From Azonexus fungiphilus (GTDB taxonomy: Bacteria; Pseudomonadota; Gammaproteobacteria; Burkholderiales; Rhodocyclaceae), in assembly GCF_003634965.1 (NCBI RefSeq), contig NZ_RBXP01000018.1, forward strand, positions 83,237 to 147,236: a DNA stretch of 64,000 nucleotides. The letters are read 5' to 3'. The notes beneath the pieces are model-generated. The model was not told the DNA's origin. It saw nothing but the letters and a program-made list of their open reading frames with translations, and did not search any database. Position 1 is the stretch's first letter. Each line of letters starts with the position of its first letter. This document shows, piece by piece, positions 19,248 through 30,621 of the stretch. A program made the position numbers and the translations under genes.

Positions 19248-20054
19248 TCAGGCCGGCTGACGCGCCGGTCCCGGCCGAGTCGGCCGCTGCGCGAGCGCGG
19301 CCCCGTCGGCGAAGCGCCACAGGCTGCCGGCCGGCATCGTCGTCCAGGTCTCGTTGTCGGTCAGCGGCAGCGTCGCGATCACGGCGACGCGATCGTTCTC
19401 GGTCGTCACCTCGCGGAAATCGACGGTCAGGTCCTGGTCCTTCAGGTGCGCCTCGGCGAAAGGCGCCTGGCGGACGATGTAGCTCAGCCGCGTCGAGGCG
19501 TGGGCGAACAGGCAGTCGCCGTTCGAGAGCAGGAAATTGAATTCGCCGTGCTCGGCAATCGACAGGGTCAGTGCGTGCAGGACGTCGAACAGCTCGGCAT
19601 CGTCCGGCCGGCGGTCGCCGAAGCGCTGGCGCAATGATTGCAGCAGCCAGCAGAAAGCGCGTTCGCTGTCGGTGTTGCCGACCGGCACGAAGCTGCCGTC
19701 GAGCGCCGGGGCGAAGTCGATCAGGTTGCCGTTGTGGGCGAAGATCCAGTAGCGGCCCCACAGCTCGCGCATGAACGGGTGCGTGTTCTCGAGCCGGACC
19801 GAGCCCTGGGTCGCCTTGCGGATATGCGCGATGACGTTCATCGAGCGGATCGGATAGCGGCTGACCAGTTCCGCCACCGGCGAGCTGGCCGAGGGCTGCG
19901 GGTCGAGGAAGACGCGGCAGCCGCGATCCTCGAAGAAGGCGATGCCCCAGCCGTCGGAATGGACGTCGGTGGCGCCGCCGCGGGCCTGGAAGCCGGAAAA
20001 CGAAAAACAGATGTCGGTCGGCACGTTGCAGTTCATGCCGAGCAGCTGGCACAT
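19248..20054 (-). CDS. Class II glutamine amidotransferase (YafJ-like)
   Basis: A 268-residue Ntn-type amidotransferase with predicted nucleophile Cys2 (MCQLLGMNCN), HSDGWGIAFF and the oxyanion/Asn-Gly region AHNGNL. No synthase domain follows, as in YafJ and EgtC-like proteins, whose acceptor is usually unknown. It lies 6 bases behind the protease gene on the same strand, so they probably share a transcript. Confidence 0.88.
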   Translation of the reverse strand: MCQLLGMNCNVPTDICFSFSGFQARGGATDVHSDGWGIAFFEDRGCRVFLDPQPSASSPVAELVSRYPIRSMNVIAHIRKATQGSVRLENTHPFMRELWGRYWIFAHNGNLIDFAPALDGSFVPVGNTDSERAFCWLLQSLRQRFGDRRPDDAELFDVLHALTLSIAEHGEFNFLLSNGDCLFAHASTRLSYIVRQAPFAEAHLKDQDLTVDFREVTTENDRVAVIATLPLTDNETWTTMPAGSLWRFADGAALAQRPTRPGPARQPA

Positions 20055-20060
20055 GGCGGC

Positions 20061-21209
<1,149 letters not shown>

Positions 21210-21223
21210 GAGTGTCCGTGACG

Positions 21224-21970
21224 ATGAAACTGGAAGAATTGACGCTGTATCTCGACGATCTGCTGCAGACCGGCAAGTTCCGGGATTATTGCCCAAACGG
21301 TCTGCAAGTGGAAGGACGCGGCGAGGTCGGCCGGATCGTCGCCGGCGTCACCGCCAGCCAGAAATTGCTCGATCTGGCGGTCGACCGTCAGGCCGACGCG
21401 ATTCTCGTGCACCACGGCTATTTCTGGAAAGGCGAGGACGGCCGCGTCACCGGCATGCGCCGCAAGCGCCTGGCGACCCTGCTCGGCAACGGGATCAGCC
21501 TGCTCGCCTACCATCTGCCGCTCGACGCCCATCCCGAACTGGGCAACAACGCCCAACTGGCGGCGCTGTGCGGCTGGTTGCCGGAAGGCCGTTTCGGCGA
21601 GCAGGAGATCGGCTGGTACGGTCGTCTGCCGGGGCCGTCGACGTTCGGCGAAGTGGTCGCCGGGCTGTCCCGGACGCTGGCCCGGCCGCCGCTGGCGATC
21701 GGCGATCCGGCCCGGCCGGTGCGGCGCCTCGCCTGGTGCAGCGGCGGCGCCCAGGGCTACTTCGAGCAGGCGATCGGGCTCGGCGTCGATCTTTATGTTT
21801 CCGGGGAGATCTCGGAGCAGACCGTGCATCTGGCCGAGGAGAGCGGCGTCGCCTACGTGGCTGCTGGCCACCATGCGACCGAGCGCTACGGCGTCAGGGC
21901 GCTGGCCGCGCACCTGGCGGCGCGCCATGGCCTCGACTGCCAGTTCATCGATCTCGATAACCCGGTCTGA
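21224..21970 (+). CDS. NIF3/YbgI family metal-binding protein
   Basis: This 248-residue protein shows the Nif3-like dinuclear metal site: [28 protein letters not shown], and the C-terminal [16 protein letters not shown]. Proteins of this family act as GTP cyclohydrolase I type 2 or related hydrolases, but function is mostly unsettled. ATG 21224 is chosen; GTG codons at 21212 and 21218 are also in frame. Only 14 bases separate it from the divergent protease. Its 3' end overlaps the next convergent gene by 26 bases. Confidence 0.9.
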   Translation: MKLEELTLYLDDLLQTGKFRDYCPNGLQVEGRGEVGRIVAGVTASQKLLDLAVDRQADAILVHHGYFWKGEDGRVTGMRRKRLATLLGNGISLLAYHLPLDAHPELGNNAQLAALCGWLPEGRFGEQEIGWYGRLPGPSTFGEVVAGLSRTLARPPLAIGDPARPVRRLAWCSGGAQGYFEQAIGLGVDLYVSGEISEQTVHLAEESGVAYVAAGHHATERYGVRALAAHLAARHGLDCQFIDLDNPV

Positions 21971-22814
21971 CCCGCTGGCTCAGCCACTGCAGGCCGACGG
22001 CGCTGAGCACGCCGCCGAGCAGCGTGCCGAAGATCAGTTCCAGCCATTGCCGCCAGATCGCCGTTTCGCGCGTGGCTAGCGGTCCGGCCGCCGGCGCTTC
22101 CTGGATCGCCTGGGCAATCTGCAGTTCCTGGCGCAGCGTTTGTGCCTCCTGCCGCAAGGCCAGTGCCCCGTCGAGTTTCTGCAGGCTCTCGTTGAGCCGG
22201 GCCAGGCTGGTTTCCATGCGCAGCAGGCGGGCTTCGGTTTCGTCGCTGAGCGCCGGTGGCAGCGGCTCGGCGAAGCTCAGCGAGGTGCTCAGGAGCAGGC
22301 GGTCGCCGCGGGCCGGCGGCGCTTTTGCCGGGCTGCGGGCGAGCTGGCTGGCCGGTTTTTGTGGCTGCACCGACTCGCGTCGCGTCGTCGGGCGCGGCTC
22401 GCGCGAGGGCTGGCTGTCGCTCGGCGCCAGCGCGGCGTGTTCGATGCGGCTGTCCGGTGGCAGCGGCATCAGGGCGTAATCGCGGACCAGTTCGGCGCCG
22501 CAGCCGGCGCGCAGGCGCAGCGTCGCCAGCGGTTCGTGCAGCGGCGTCGTTGTGGTCAGGCTGAGGTAGTGGCGCTTGCCCTGGCGCAGCAACTGGATGC
22601 GGGCCTTGGTGATCACCGGCAGTTCGGCGTTGCCGATGCGTTCCAGGCTGAAGCAGGGGGCGGCGAGCTTTTCATCGCCGCTGGCGAGGAGGGTGATCTC
22701 GGCGCGCAGCGGTTCGCCGATGCGCGAGAGCATGCTCAACTCGCCGAGACCTGCGGCGCGAGCAGGCAGCGGCGACAGGAGCAGGCAGAGCAGGAGCGGC
22801 AGGCTGGGCTTCAT
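21945..22814 (-). CDS. FimV N-terminal-domain protein
   Basis: A 289-residue protein with a signal peptide (to about residue 20, PARAAG) and the FimV N-terminal region [19 protein letters not shown] proline/arginine-rich stretch (about 125-170), a coiled-coil-like segment (about 190-240) and a C-terminal membrane helix (about 255-275) follow. True FimV is much longer with LysM and TPR parts; these are absent. Related proteins assist pilus or polar organelle assembly; here function is unassigned. It overlaps the NIF3 gene at the 3' ends. Confidence 0.75.
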   Translation of the reverse strand: MKPSLPLLLCLLLSPLPARAAGLGELSMLSRIGEPLRAEITLLASGDEKLAAPCFSLERIGNAELPVITKARIQLLRQGKRHYLSLTTTTPLHEPLATLRLRAGCGAELVRDYALMPLPPDSRIEHAALAPSDSQPSREPRPTTRRESVQPQKPASQLARSPAKAPPARGDRLLLSTSLSFAEPLPPALSDETEARLLRMETSLARLNESLQKLDGALALRQEAQTLRQELQIAQAIQEAPAAGPLATRETAIWRQWLELIFGTLLGGVLSAVGLQWLSQRVRPGYRDR

Positions 22815-22890
22815 CGGGCGAATGGGCTAACATGGCGAGGTGCGATGCGCGCAGTATTGCATATTCCCCGAAAAATTCCATCGTCATCGA

Positions 22891-23592
22891 ATGTCCTGCG
22901 TCTTCCCCCCTCCGCCCCAGCCTTCCCTGCCGGTGATCGGTACCGATCACCGCTTTCCGGTCCGCCGCATCTTCTGCGTCGGTCGCAACTATGCCGAGCA
23001 CGCCCGCGAAATGGGCGCGACGGCGCAGGCCGACGGGCTCGAGCCGCCGTTCTTCTTCACCAAGCCCGGCGATGCGCTGGTCGGCGGTGCCGGCGAGCTG
23101 GCAGTCGCCTATCCGCCGCAGACCACCAACCTGCATCATGAAGTCGAACTGGTCGTCGGACTCGCTGCCGGTGGTGCCAATGTCACGGTCGACGCGGCGC
23201 TGGGGCTGATTTTCGGCTACGCCGTCGGCCTCGACCTGACGCGTCGCGACCTGCAGGCAAAAGCCAAGGAAAAGGGACATCCCTGGGACATGGGCAAGGG
23301 CTTCGACCAGTCGGCGGTTTGCGGTCCGCTGGCGCCGGCGACGGCAGTCGGGCATCCGACGACGGGCGCCATCCGCCTGCGCGTCAACGACCAGTTGCGC
23401 CAGGATGGCGATCTCGCCCAGATGGGCTGGAAGGTCGCCGAGATCATCGCCAATCTGTCGACGCTGGTGCGCCTGCAGGCCGGCGACCTGATCTACACCG
23501 GCACGCCGGCCGGCGTCGGCCCGCTGCAGCGCGGCGACCGCCTGCTCGGCGAGGTCGCCGGATTGCCCGAGCTGCGCGCCCGGATCGTCTGA
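22891..23592 (+). CDS. Fumarylacetoacetate hydrolase family protein
   Basis: A 233-residue single-domain FAH enzyme. The pattern IFCVGRNYAEHAREMG, PFFFTKPGDALV, HHEVELVVGL (metal-binding E-x-E) and YTGTPAGVGPL are characteristic. The closest functional group is fumarylpyruvate hydrolase / acylpyruvase. ATG 22891 gives the usual N-terminus; an upstream in-frame ATG at 22840 would add residues not typical of the family. The stop codon is part of the repeated TGATTTTTCGGCAAATT sequence. Confidence 0.9.
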   Translation: MSCVFPPPPQPSLPVIGTDHRFPVRRIFCVGRNYAEHAREMGATAQADGLEPPFFFTKPGDALVGGAGELAVAYPPQTTNLHHEVELVVGLAAGGANVTVDAALGLIFGYAVGLDLTRRDLQAKAKEKGHPWDMGKGFDQSAVCGPLAPATAVGHPTTGAIRLRVNDQLRQDGDLAQMGWKVAEIIANLSTLVRLQAGDLIYTGTPAGVGPLQRGDRLLGEVAGLPELRARIV

Positions 23593-23621
23593 TTTTTCGG
23601 CAAATTCCGGTGTTGACCGTG
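23591..23621. repeat. Variant motif-family member at the FAH/MATE junction
   Basis: GATTTTTCGGCAAATT (23591-23606) is identical to 11564-11579 and is followed by a degenerate core GGTGTTGACCGTG in place of GGTCGACCGTG. The element overlaps the upstream stop and holds the possible GTG/TTG starts of the next gene. Confidence 0.75.
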
Positions 23622-24947
23622 CTGCGTGGGCTGCTCGCCCACGCCTTTCCCATTCTGGTTGCCCAGCTTGCCTCGATCGGCATGATGGTCGTCGATACCG
23701 CCGTGCTCGGTCACGTCAGTCCGCAAGACCTGGCTGCCGTGGCCATCGGCGGCGGCATTCACGTGGCGCTGGTCTTCGCGCTGGTCGGCGTCGTCCAGGC
23801 AGTAGCGCCGGTGGTCGCCCACCTGCACGGCGCCCGCCGCGACGACGAGGTGGCCGGGGTGCTCCAGCAGGGCTTCTGGCTGGCGCTGACGCTGTCGCTG
23901 CCCGGGGTCGTCTTCCTGCTGCACCCGGGTTTCGTGCTCGCGCCTTTCGGCATGGATGCGGTGGTCGACGCCAAGGTGCGCGAATATCTCGGGCTGCTTG
24001 CCTGGAGTCTGCCGGCGGCGTTGTTCTACCGCACCTTCTACGCCTTCTGCAATGCGCTCGGCCAGCCGCGCGTGCTGATGGGCATCGGCCTGGCGGCGCT
24101 GGCGGTGCACGCGCTGCTCGCCTGGGGGCTGGCGCTGGCCGGCTGGGCGGGCGCGCCGCTGGGCGTTGCCGGTTGTGCCTTGTCGAACATCGTCATCGGC
24201 TGGCTGGCCTGTCTCGGCGCCGCCCTGTGGCTGCACCGCGGGCCGCTCGGCCGGCGCTACCGGCCGTTTGCCAACTGGGCGCGGCCGCATCCGGCGACCT
24301 GGCGCGAACTGCTGCGCCTCGGCCTGCCGATGGGTTTTTCCAACCTCGTCGAAATCACCGCCTTCACGCTCGTCGCGCTGTTCGTCGCCGGCCTGGGGGC
24401 GACCGTCGTCGCCGGCCACCGGATCGTCGCCAATCTCTCGGCGCTGGCCTACATGTTGCCGTTGTCGCTCGCCTTCGCGACGATGGCGGCGGTCGGCCAG
24501 GCGCTCGGTGCCCGCGACTGGCCGGCGGCCAGCCGCCTGGTCCGGGCCGGCATGGGGCTGGCCGCCGTCAGCTCGCTGGTGGTCGGTTTGCTGCTCTGGC
24601 TGGCCGCCGAGCCGCTGGTCGCGGCTTATACCGACGATCCGGCGGTGCGCGGCGTCGCCCTGGCGCTGATCGGCTACATCGCCGTCTACCAGTTCTTCGA
24701 TGCCCTGCAGACGATCGCCGGGCATGTCCTGCGTGCCTATCGGGTGACTTTCGTGCCGATGCTGGTGCAGACCGTCTGCTTCTGGGGGATTGCCCTGGCC
24801 GGTGGCGCCTGGCTCTGCTACCGCTGGTCGCCGCCGCTCGGCGTCGGCGGTTTCTGGCTGGCCTCGGTGATCGCCCTGGTGGCGGCCGCGGCAGCCTTGC
24901 TGCCACTGCTGCGCAAGGTCATGAAAGACCTTGAAAGTACGCCGTAA
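23610..24947 (+). CDS. MATE family multidrug efflux transporter
   Basis: This roughly 445-residue protein has 12 hydrophobic segments in two homologous halves and MATE features such as ILVAQLASIGMMVVDTAVLGH and GLPMGFSNLVEI. It exports cationic compounds using sodium or proton gradients. There is no ATG near the start; GTG 23610, TTG 23613 and GTG 23619 are all in frame and within the repeat, and GTG 23610 is chosen arbitrarily. No clear ribosome site is visible. Confidence 0.9.
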   Translation: MLTVLRGLLAHAFPILVAQLASIGMMVVDTAVLGHVSPQDLAAVAIGGGIHVALVFALVGVVQAVAPVVAHLHGARRDDEVAGVLQQGFWLALTLSLPGVVFLLHPGFVLAPFGMDAVVDAKVREYLGLLAWSLPAALFYRTFYAFCNALGQPRVLMGIGLAALAVHALLAWGLALAGWAGAPLGVAGCALSNIVIGWLACLGAALWLHRGPLGRRYRPFANWARPHPATWRELLRLGLPMGFSNLVEITAFTLVALFVAGLGATVVAGHRIVANLSALAYMLPLSLAFATMAAVGQALGARDWPAASRLVRAGMGLAAVSSLVVGLLLWLAAEPLVAAYTDDPAVRGVALALIGYIAVYQFFDALQTIAGHVLRAYRVTFVPMLVQTVCFWGIALAGGAWLCYRWSPPLGVGGFWLASVIALVAAAAALLPLLRKVMKDLESTP

Positions 24948-24983
24948 TTATGAATTTTGGCCTGCAATAATTTGTTGCGGCTG

Positions 24984-24992
24984 TGGTAAGAT
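24984..24992 (+). promoter_or_regulatory. Possible extended -10 promoter of sucCD
   Basis: TGGTAAGAT is an extended -10 element about 90 bases before sucC. The -35 region is weak. Confidence 0.35.
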
Positions 24993-25082
24993 TTTCGGCT
25001 CGAAGAAGTATAACCGGGCGGGGTCAGGGGGAAGTTTGGCTCCGTTCACAGCTCGCAACTCAACTCAACGCAAGGAAAGCGC

Positions 25083-26243
<1,161 letters not shown>

Positions 26244-26254
26244 GGAGCCACCGA

Positions 26255-27148
26255 ATGTCTATCCTGATCAACAAGAACACCAAGATCATCACCCAGGGCA
26301 TCACCGGCAAGACCGGTCAGTTCCATACGGAAAAGTGCCAGGAGTATGCAAACGGCAAGGAATGTTTCGTTGCCGGCGTGAACCCGAAGAAGGCCGGCGA
26401 GTCGATCTTCAACATCCCCATCTACGCTTCGGTCAAGGAAGCCGCCGCTGAAACCGGCGCCACCGTGTCCGTCATCTATGTGCCGCCCGCCGGTGCCGCT
26501 GCCGCGATCTGGGAAGCTGTCGAAGCCGACCTCGATCTGGCCATCTGCATCACCGAAGGCATTCCCGTCCGCGACATGCTGATGGTGCGCAACAAGATGA
26601 AGGAAAAGGAAGCCAAGGGCGGCAAGAAGACCCTGCTGCTCGGCCCGAACTGCCCCGGCCTGATCACCCCGGACGAAGTGAAGATCGGCATCATGCCGGG
26701 TCACATCCACCGCAAGGGTCGTATCGGCGTCGTTTCCCGTTCCGGTACGCTGACCTACGAAGCCGTCGGTCAATTGACCGAGCTGGGCCTCGGCCAGTCT
26801 TCCGCGGTCGGTATCGGTGGTGACCCGATCAACGGTCTGAAGCACATCGACGTCATGAAGATGTTCAACGACGATCCGGATACGGACGCCGTCATCATGA
26901 TCGGCGAAATCGGCGGTCCGGACGAAGCCGAAGCTGCCCAGTGGTGCAAGGCCAACATGAAGAAGCCGATCGTCGGCTTCATCGCCGGTGTTACCGCGCC
27001 GGCCGGCAAGCGCATGGGCCACGCTGGCGCCCTCATTTCCGGTGGTGCCGATACCGCTGATGCCAAGCTCGCCATCATGGAAGAGTGCGGCTTCAAGGTC
27101 ACCAAGAACCCGTCGGAAATGGCCAAGCTGCTCAAGGCCATGCTGTAA
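26255..27148 (+). CDS. sucD: Succinyl-CoA synthetase alpha subunit
   Basis: This 297-residue subunit binds CoA and bears the phosphohistidine in [15 protein letters not shown]-terminal [22 protein letters not shown] and PNCPGLITP are typical. The ATG at 26255 has AAGGAGC upstream; the open frame extending further 5' lies in sucC and is discarded. A strong terminator follows. Confidence 0.98.
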   Translation: MSILINKNTKIITQGITGKTGQFHTEKCQEYANGKECFVAGVNPKKAGESIFNIPIYASVKEAAAETGATVSVIYVPPAGAAAAIWEAVEADLDLAICITEGIPVRDMLMVRNKMKEKEAKGGKKTLLLGPNCPGLITPDEVKIGIMPGHIHRKGRIGVVSRSGTLTYEAVGQLTELGLGQSSAVGIGGDPINGLKHIDVMKMFNDDPDTDAVIMIGEIGGPDEAEAAQWCKANMKKPIVGFIAGVTAPAGKRMGHAGALISGGADTADAKLAIMEECGFKVTKNPSEMAKLLKAML

Positions 27149-27171
27149 ACTTCGAGCCTTGCTCGACGAAG

Positions 27172-27198
27172 AAGGCGGGCCGCGTGCCCGCCTTTTTT
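27172..27198 (+). terminator. Intrinsic terminator after sucCD
   Basis: Stem AAGGCGGGC / GCCCGCCTT with a 5-base loop and a T-run. Confidence 0.93.
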
Positions 27199-27223
27199 AC
27201 GTCCATTTTCCGGAGAACGAATC

Positions 27224-28180
27224 ATGGCGGTATTCCTGACCGAAAACGACGTCAAACAGGTGTTGACCGTGGACATGGCGCTGGCCGGTGTCGAATCGGC
27301 GCATCGCGACCTGGCGCTCGGCCAGGCGGTCGATACGCCGCGCCAGCGCAGCCGCCTGCCGCAGACGGTGCTGCACATCCTCCAGGGCGCCTTGCCGGCA
27401 CAGGGCGTGCTCGGCTACAAGGCCTACACCAGCAACCGTTCCGGCAACCGTTTCCTGGTCCATCTGTTCGATGCCGGCAGTGGCCAGTTGAAGGCGGTGA
27501 TAGAGGCCGACTATCTGGGCATGATGCGCACCGGCGCCGCCAGCGGCGTCGCCGCGCGCTGGCTGGCACGGCCGGATGCGGCGGTGGCCGGCGTCTTCGG
27601 CAGCGGCTGGCAGGCCGAGGGGCATGTGCGGGCGATCTGCGCTGCGCTGCCGCTGGAACTGGTCAAGGTCTGCGGTCGCGATGCCGGCAAGTTGAAAGAC
27701 TTCTGCGCGCGCCTGAGCGAACAGACCGGGCGTCGCGTCGTGCCGGCCGCCAATGCCGAGGATGCGGTGCGCGAGGCCGACCTGATCGGCACGGTGACGA
27801 CGGCGGCCAAGCCGCTGTTCGACGCCGACTGGCTGCAGCCGGGCGCGCATATCAACGGTGCCGGCTCGAACGCCCTGATCCGCCAGGAGCTTTCGGAAGC
27901 CACCCTGCGGCGCTGCGGACTGATTGCGGTCGATACCGTGCCGACGGCGCTGGCCGAGGCTGGCGATTTGCTGCCGCTGCTGGAAAAAGGCCGGCTGCAT
28001 TCCCGCCAACTGATCGAGTTGGGCGAGATCATCGTTGGCCGTCATCCGGGGCGCGGCGACGCGGCGCAGATCACCTTGTTCGAGTCGCAGGGCCTGGCCA
28101 TCCAGGACCTGGCGGTTGCCGTGCGCGTGCTCGAGGCGGCGCTGGCGCAAGGCTTGGGCCAGGAGCTTCCGCTGCAATGA
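27224..28180 (+). CDS. Ornithine cyclodeaminase / mu-crystallin family protein
   Basis: This 318-residue NAD(P)-dependent enzyme has the Rossmann motif GVFGSGWQAEGHVRAI and the family features EADYLGMMRTGAASGVAA and INGAGSNA. Family members include ornithine cyclodeaminase, alanine dehydrogenase (archaeal type) and delta-1-pyrroline-2-carboxylate reductase; the substrate cannot be fixed here. It starts 26 bases after the sucD terminator with a CGGAGAA ribosome site. Confidence 0.9.
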   Translation: MAVFLTENDVKQVLTVDMALAGVESAHRDLALGQAVDTPRQRSRLPQTVLHILQGALPAQGVLGYKAYTSNRSGNRFLVHLFDAGSGQLKAVIEADYLGMMRTGAASGVAARWLARPDAAVAGVFGSGWQAEGHVRAICAALPLELVKVCGRDAGKLKDFCARLSEQTGRRVVPAANAEDAVREADLIGTVTTAAKPLFDADWLQPGAHINGAGSNALIRQELSEATLRRCGLIAVDTVPTALAEAGDLLPLLEKGRLHSRQLIELGEIIVGRHPGRGDAAQITLFESQGLAIQDLAVAVRVLEAALAQGLGQELPLQ

Positions 28181-28190
28181 AGGTTTGACC

Positions 28191-28210
28191 GGCGGCCGTC
28201 CACGGTCGAC
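28191..28210. repeat. GGCGGCCGT-plus-GTCGAC composite motif, copy 1
   Basis: A 20-base element between the cyclodeaminase and PP2C genes. Copy 2 at 29801-29820 matches at 18 of 20 positions. The right half is the CGGTCGAC half-core. Confidence 0.7.
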
Positions 28211-28261
28211 AATACGGCGGCATGAAAAACCGGGAGGCGAAGTCGATGAAGGGGCAGGGGC

Positions 28262-29080
28262 ATGAGTCTGCATGAGGCGCTGGCGGTCGCGGTCCGCAGC
28301 GATCCGGGCGTGGTCCGCTCGCACAACGAGGATGCGGTGTTTGCCGATGCTGAACTCGGCATCGCCATCCTCGCCGACGGCATGGGCGGCTACAACGCCG
28401 GTGAGGTCGCCAGCGGCATGGCGACGACGCTGTTGTCGACCAGCTTCTCGCGCCTGCTGCGCGGTCCGGCGGCCGATGAAACGATCGCCGAGCATCCGGA
28501 ACAGCTGATCAGCGACGAGATCTGCGGCACCAACGCAGCCATTTTCAATGCCTCGCAAAGCCAGTCGCAATACGCCGGCATGGGGACGACGCTGGTCTTC
28601 GCATGGTTTCTCGACAATCGCCTGTTCCTCGCCCATGTCGGCGATTCGCGTGCCTATCGCTGGCGCGATGGCGGGCTGCGCCAGCTGACCCGCGATCATT
28701 CGCTGCTCCAGGAGCAGATCGACAGCGGCCTGATCAGTCTCGAGGAAGCCCGCTACTCGGCCAACCGCAACCTGGTCACCCGGGCGCTCGGGATCGAGCC
28801 CGAAGTCGAGGTCGAGGTCGCAGTGCATGACGCCCGTCCCGGCGACCTCGTGCTGCTCTGCTCGGACGGCTTGAACGACATGCTCGACGACGAAGAGATT
28901 GCTGAAATCCTCCACGAAACGGGGGACAATCTTGGTTTTGCCGCCGAACGGCTGGTCGACCGTGCCAACGACAACGGCGGCCGCGACAACGTCTCGGTGA
29001 TCCTGGTCCGGGTCGTCGGCGATTACGGTGCTGCAAACGGCTGGTGGCAGAAGCTGCTGGCCCGGTTCAAGTCAAACTGA
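28262..29080 (+). CDS. PP2C-type serine/threonine phosphatase
   Basis: This 272-residue PPM phosphatase has all metal-binding motifs: RSHNEDAVF, ILADGMGGY, AHVGDSRAYRW, LLCSDGLNDML and GGRDNVSVIL. It should dephosphorylate Ser/Thr phosphoproteins in the cytoplasm, possibly FHA ligands. The FHA gene follows after 10 bases, a pairing typical of Ser/Thr kinase signalling; no kinase gene is in the window. Confidence 0.95.
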   Translation: MSLHEALAVAVRSDPGVVRSHNEDAVFADAELGIAILADGMGGYNAGEVASGMATTLLSTSFSRLLRGPAADETIAEHPEQLISDEICGTNAAIFNASQSQSQYAGMGTTLVFAWFLDNRLFLAHVGDSRAYRWRDGGLRQLTRDHSLLQEQIDSGLISLEEARYSANRNLVTRALGIEPEVEVEVAVHDARPGDLVLLCSDGLNDMLDDEEIAEILHETGDNLGFAAERLVDRANDNGGRDNVSVILVRVVGDYGAANGWWQKLLARFKSN

Positions 29081-29090
29081 GGGAAACGCG

Positions 29091-29786
29091 ATGGCGAAAC
29101 TGATCCTTTCGATGGACGGCCTGGTGCTCAAGGAGATCGCGCTCGACAAGGAGCGCCTGACGATCGGGCGCAAGCCGCACAACGACATCCAGATCGACAA
29201 CCTGGCGATTTCCGGCGAGCACGCGGTGGTGGTGACGATCCTCGCCGATTCCTTCCTCGAGGACCTGAACAGCACCAACGGCACGCTGGTGAACGGTCAG
29301 TCGATCAAGAAACACTTCCTGCGCAACAACGACGTCATCGAGCTCGGCAAGTACAAGCTGAAATACATGGCCGACCAGGGCGCCGCCCAGGTGGCGCCGG
29401 ATGCCGATCAGGCCGCCTTCGTCCGCTCGTCGACCAGCAAGGTGGCGGGCGAGCTCGAACTGGCGCCGACCGAGGTCGGCACCCGTTCCAACTTCGGTAC
29501 CGCCTCGCGGCCGGGGACGGTGCCGGCGGCGGCGATCCAGCTGCTCAACGGGCCCAACGCCGGCAAGGAGCTGGCCCTGCAGAAAACCCTGACGACGCTG
29601 GGCAAGCCGGGTACCCAGGTGGCAGTGATCGCGCGCCGGCCGCACGGTTATTTCATCACCCACGTCGAAGGTGCCAGCTTTCCGGTCGTCAATGGCAAGG
29701 CGCTCGACGCGCAGGCGCATCCGCTGGCCGACCACGATGTCATCGAGATTGCCGGCATCAAGATGGAGTTCTTCCACAAGGGCTGA
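29091..29786 (+). CDS. FHA-domain protein with a second FHA-like half
   Basis: A 231-residue cytoplasmic protein. The first FHA domain (about 8-90) has TIGRKPHNDIQI, SGEHAVV (residues 41-47, where most FHA domains have S-R-x-H) and DLNSTNGTLVNG. Residues about 155-231 (IQLLNGPNAGKELAL ... VNGKALDAQAHPLADHDVIEI) look like a second, diverged FHA. It probably binds phosphothreonine partners controlled by the PP2C encoded upstream. Confidence 0.9.
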   Translation: MAKLILSMDGLVLKEIALDKERLTIGRKPHNDIQIDNLAISGEHAVVVTILADSFLEDLNSTNGTLVNGQSIKKHFLRNNDVIELGKYKLKYMADQGAAQVAPDADQAAFVRSSTSKVAGELELAPTEVGTRSNFGTASRPGTVPAAAIQLLNGPNAGKELALQKTLTTLGKPGTQVAVIARRPHGYFITHVEGASFPVVNGKALDAQAHPLADHDVIEIAGIKMEFFHKG

Positions 29787-29800
29787 ATCCGTGCCGGAAC

Positions 29801-29820
29801 GGCGGCCGTTGACGGTCGAC
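29801..29820. repeat. GGCGGCCGT-plus-GTCGAC composite motif, copy 2
   Basis: Lies between the FHA and metallo-beta-lactamase genes. With the following CG it completes the palindromic core CGGTCGACCG (29813-29822) and is followed by GCAAAAATGGGGAAAAACC. Confidence 0.7.
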
Positions 29821-29841
29821 CGGCAAAAATGGGGAAAAACC

Positions 29842-30609
29842 ATGAAGCTGCAGGTGCTCGGCTGTGATGGCGGAATCGGTGGCAGCGCCCAGCGCACCAC
29901 CGCGCTGCGGCTCGACGACGACATCCTGATCGACGCCGGCAGCGGTGTCGGCGACCTGTCGCTCGATGCACTGGCGGCGATCGGCGATGTCTTCCTGACG
30001 CACGCCCATCTCGACCACATCGCCTTCCTGCCGCTGCTGATCGACGCGGTCGGCGAGCGCCGCCGCCGGCCGCTCACCGTGCATGCGCCGGAAGAGGTCC
30101 TGGCGGCGCTGCGCCAGCACATCTTCAACGACGCCATCTGGCCGGACTTCAGCCGGATTCCCTCGCCGGCCCAGGCGTTCATGCGCTACCGCCCGCTTGC
30201 AGTCGGCGAGGCGGTCGTCCTCGGCGGCCGGACGATCACCGCCCTGCCGGTGGCGCATACGGTACCGGCGGTCGGCTATCGGATCGATTCCGGTCGTGCC
30301 AGCTACGTCTTCTCCGGCGACACCGGGCCGGGCCCGGCCTTCTGGCAGGCGGTCGAGGCGATCGACAACCTGGCGGCGCTGATCGTCGAATGCGCCTTTC
30401 CCGACCGGGAGCGGGCGCTCGCCGAGGTTTCCCGGCATTTCTGCCCGACGCTGCTGGCCGAGGCGCTGGCCTTGCTGCAGCGTCCGTGCGCCCTCTACAT
30501 CACCCACCTCAAGCCCGGCCTCGCGGATCAGACGATGGCCGAGATCGCCACCGTGCTGGCGGCGCGCCAGCCGCGCCGACTGGCCAAGGGCATGACTTTC
30601 GAATTCTGA
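29842..30609 (+). CDS. Metallo-beta-lactamase fold hydrolase, class II cyclic-nucleotide phosphodiesterase-like
   Basis: This 255-residue protein has the metal motif THAHLDHIAFLP and later HTVPAVGY, FSGDTGPGPAFW and YITHLKPGL, the pattern of PDE class II / RNase Z-like cAMP phosphodiesterases. It is likely to hydrolyse a cyclic nucleotide or other phosphodiester in the cytoplasm. It sits between FHA and HD-GYP genes, 12 bases from the latter. Activity is inferred only. Confidence 0.82.
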   Translation: MKLQVLGCDGGIGGSAQRTTALRLDDDILIDAGSGVGDLSLDALAAIGDVFLTHAHLDHIAFLPLLIDAVGERRRRPLTVHAPEEVLAALRQHIFNDAIWPDFSRIPSPAQAFMRYRPLAVGEAVVLGGRTITALPVAHTVPAVGYRIDSGRASYVFSGDTGPGPAFWQAVEAIDNLAALIVECAFPDRERALAEVSRHFCPTLLAEALALLQRPCALYITHLKPGLADQTMAEIATVLAARQPRRLAKGMTFEF

Positions 30610-30621
30610 GCCGGGAGCGGC

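Noticed and set aside
19241..19260. Direct repeat GGCCGGCTCA / GGCCGGCTGA as a terminator between tatC and the amidotransferase
   Set aside because: No stable stem with a T-run on either strand; it is mostly a tandem GC-rich word.
21378..21387. CGGTCGACCG in the NIF3 gene as a mobile repeat
   Set aside because: The core is present but flanks match the family only weakly; kept in the core count but not annotated as a repeat.
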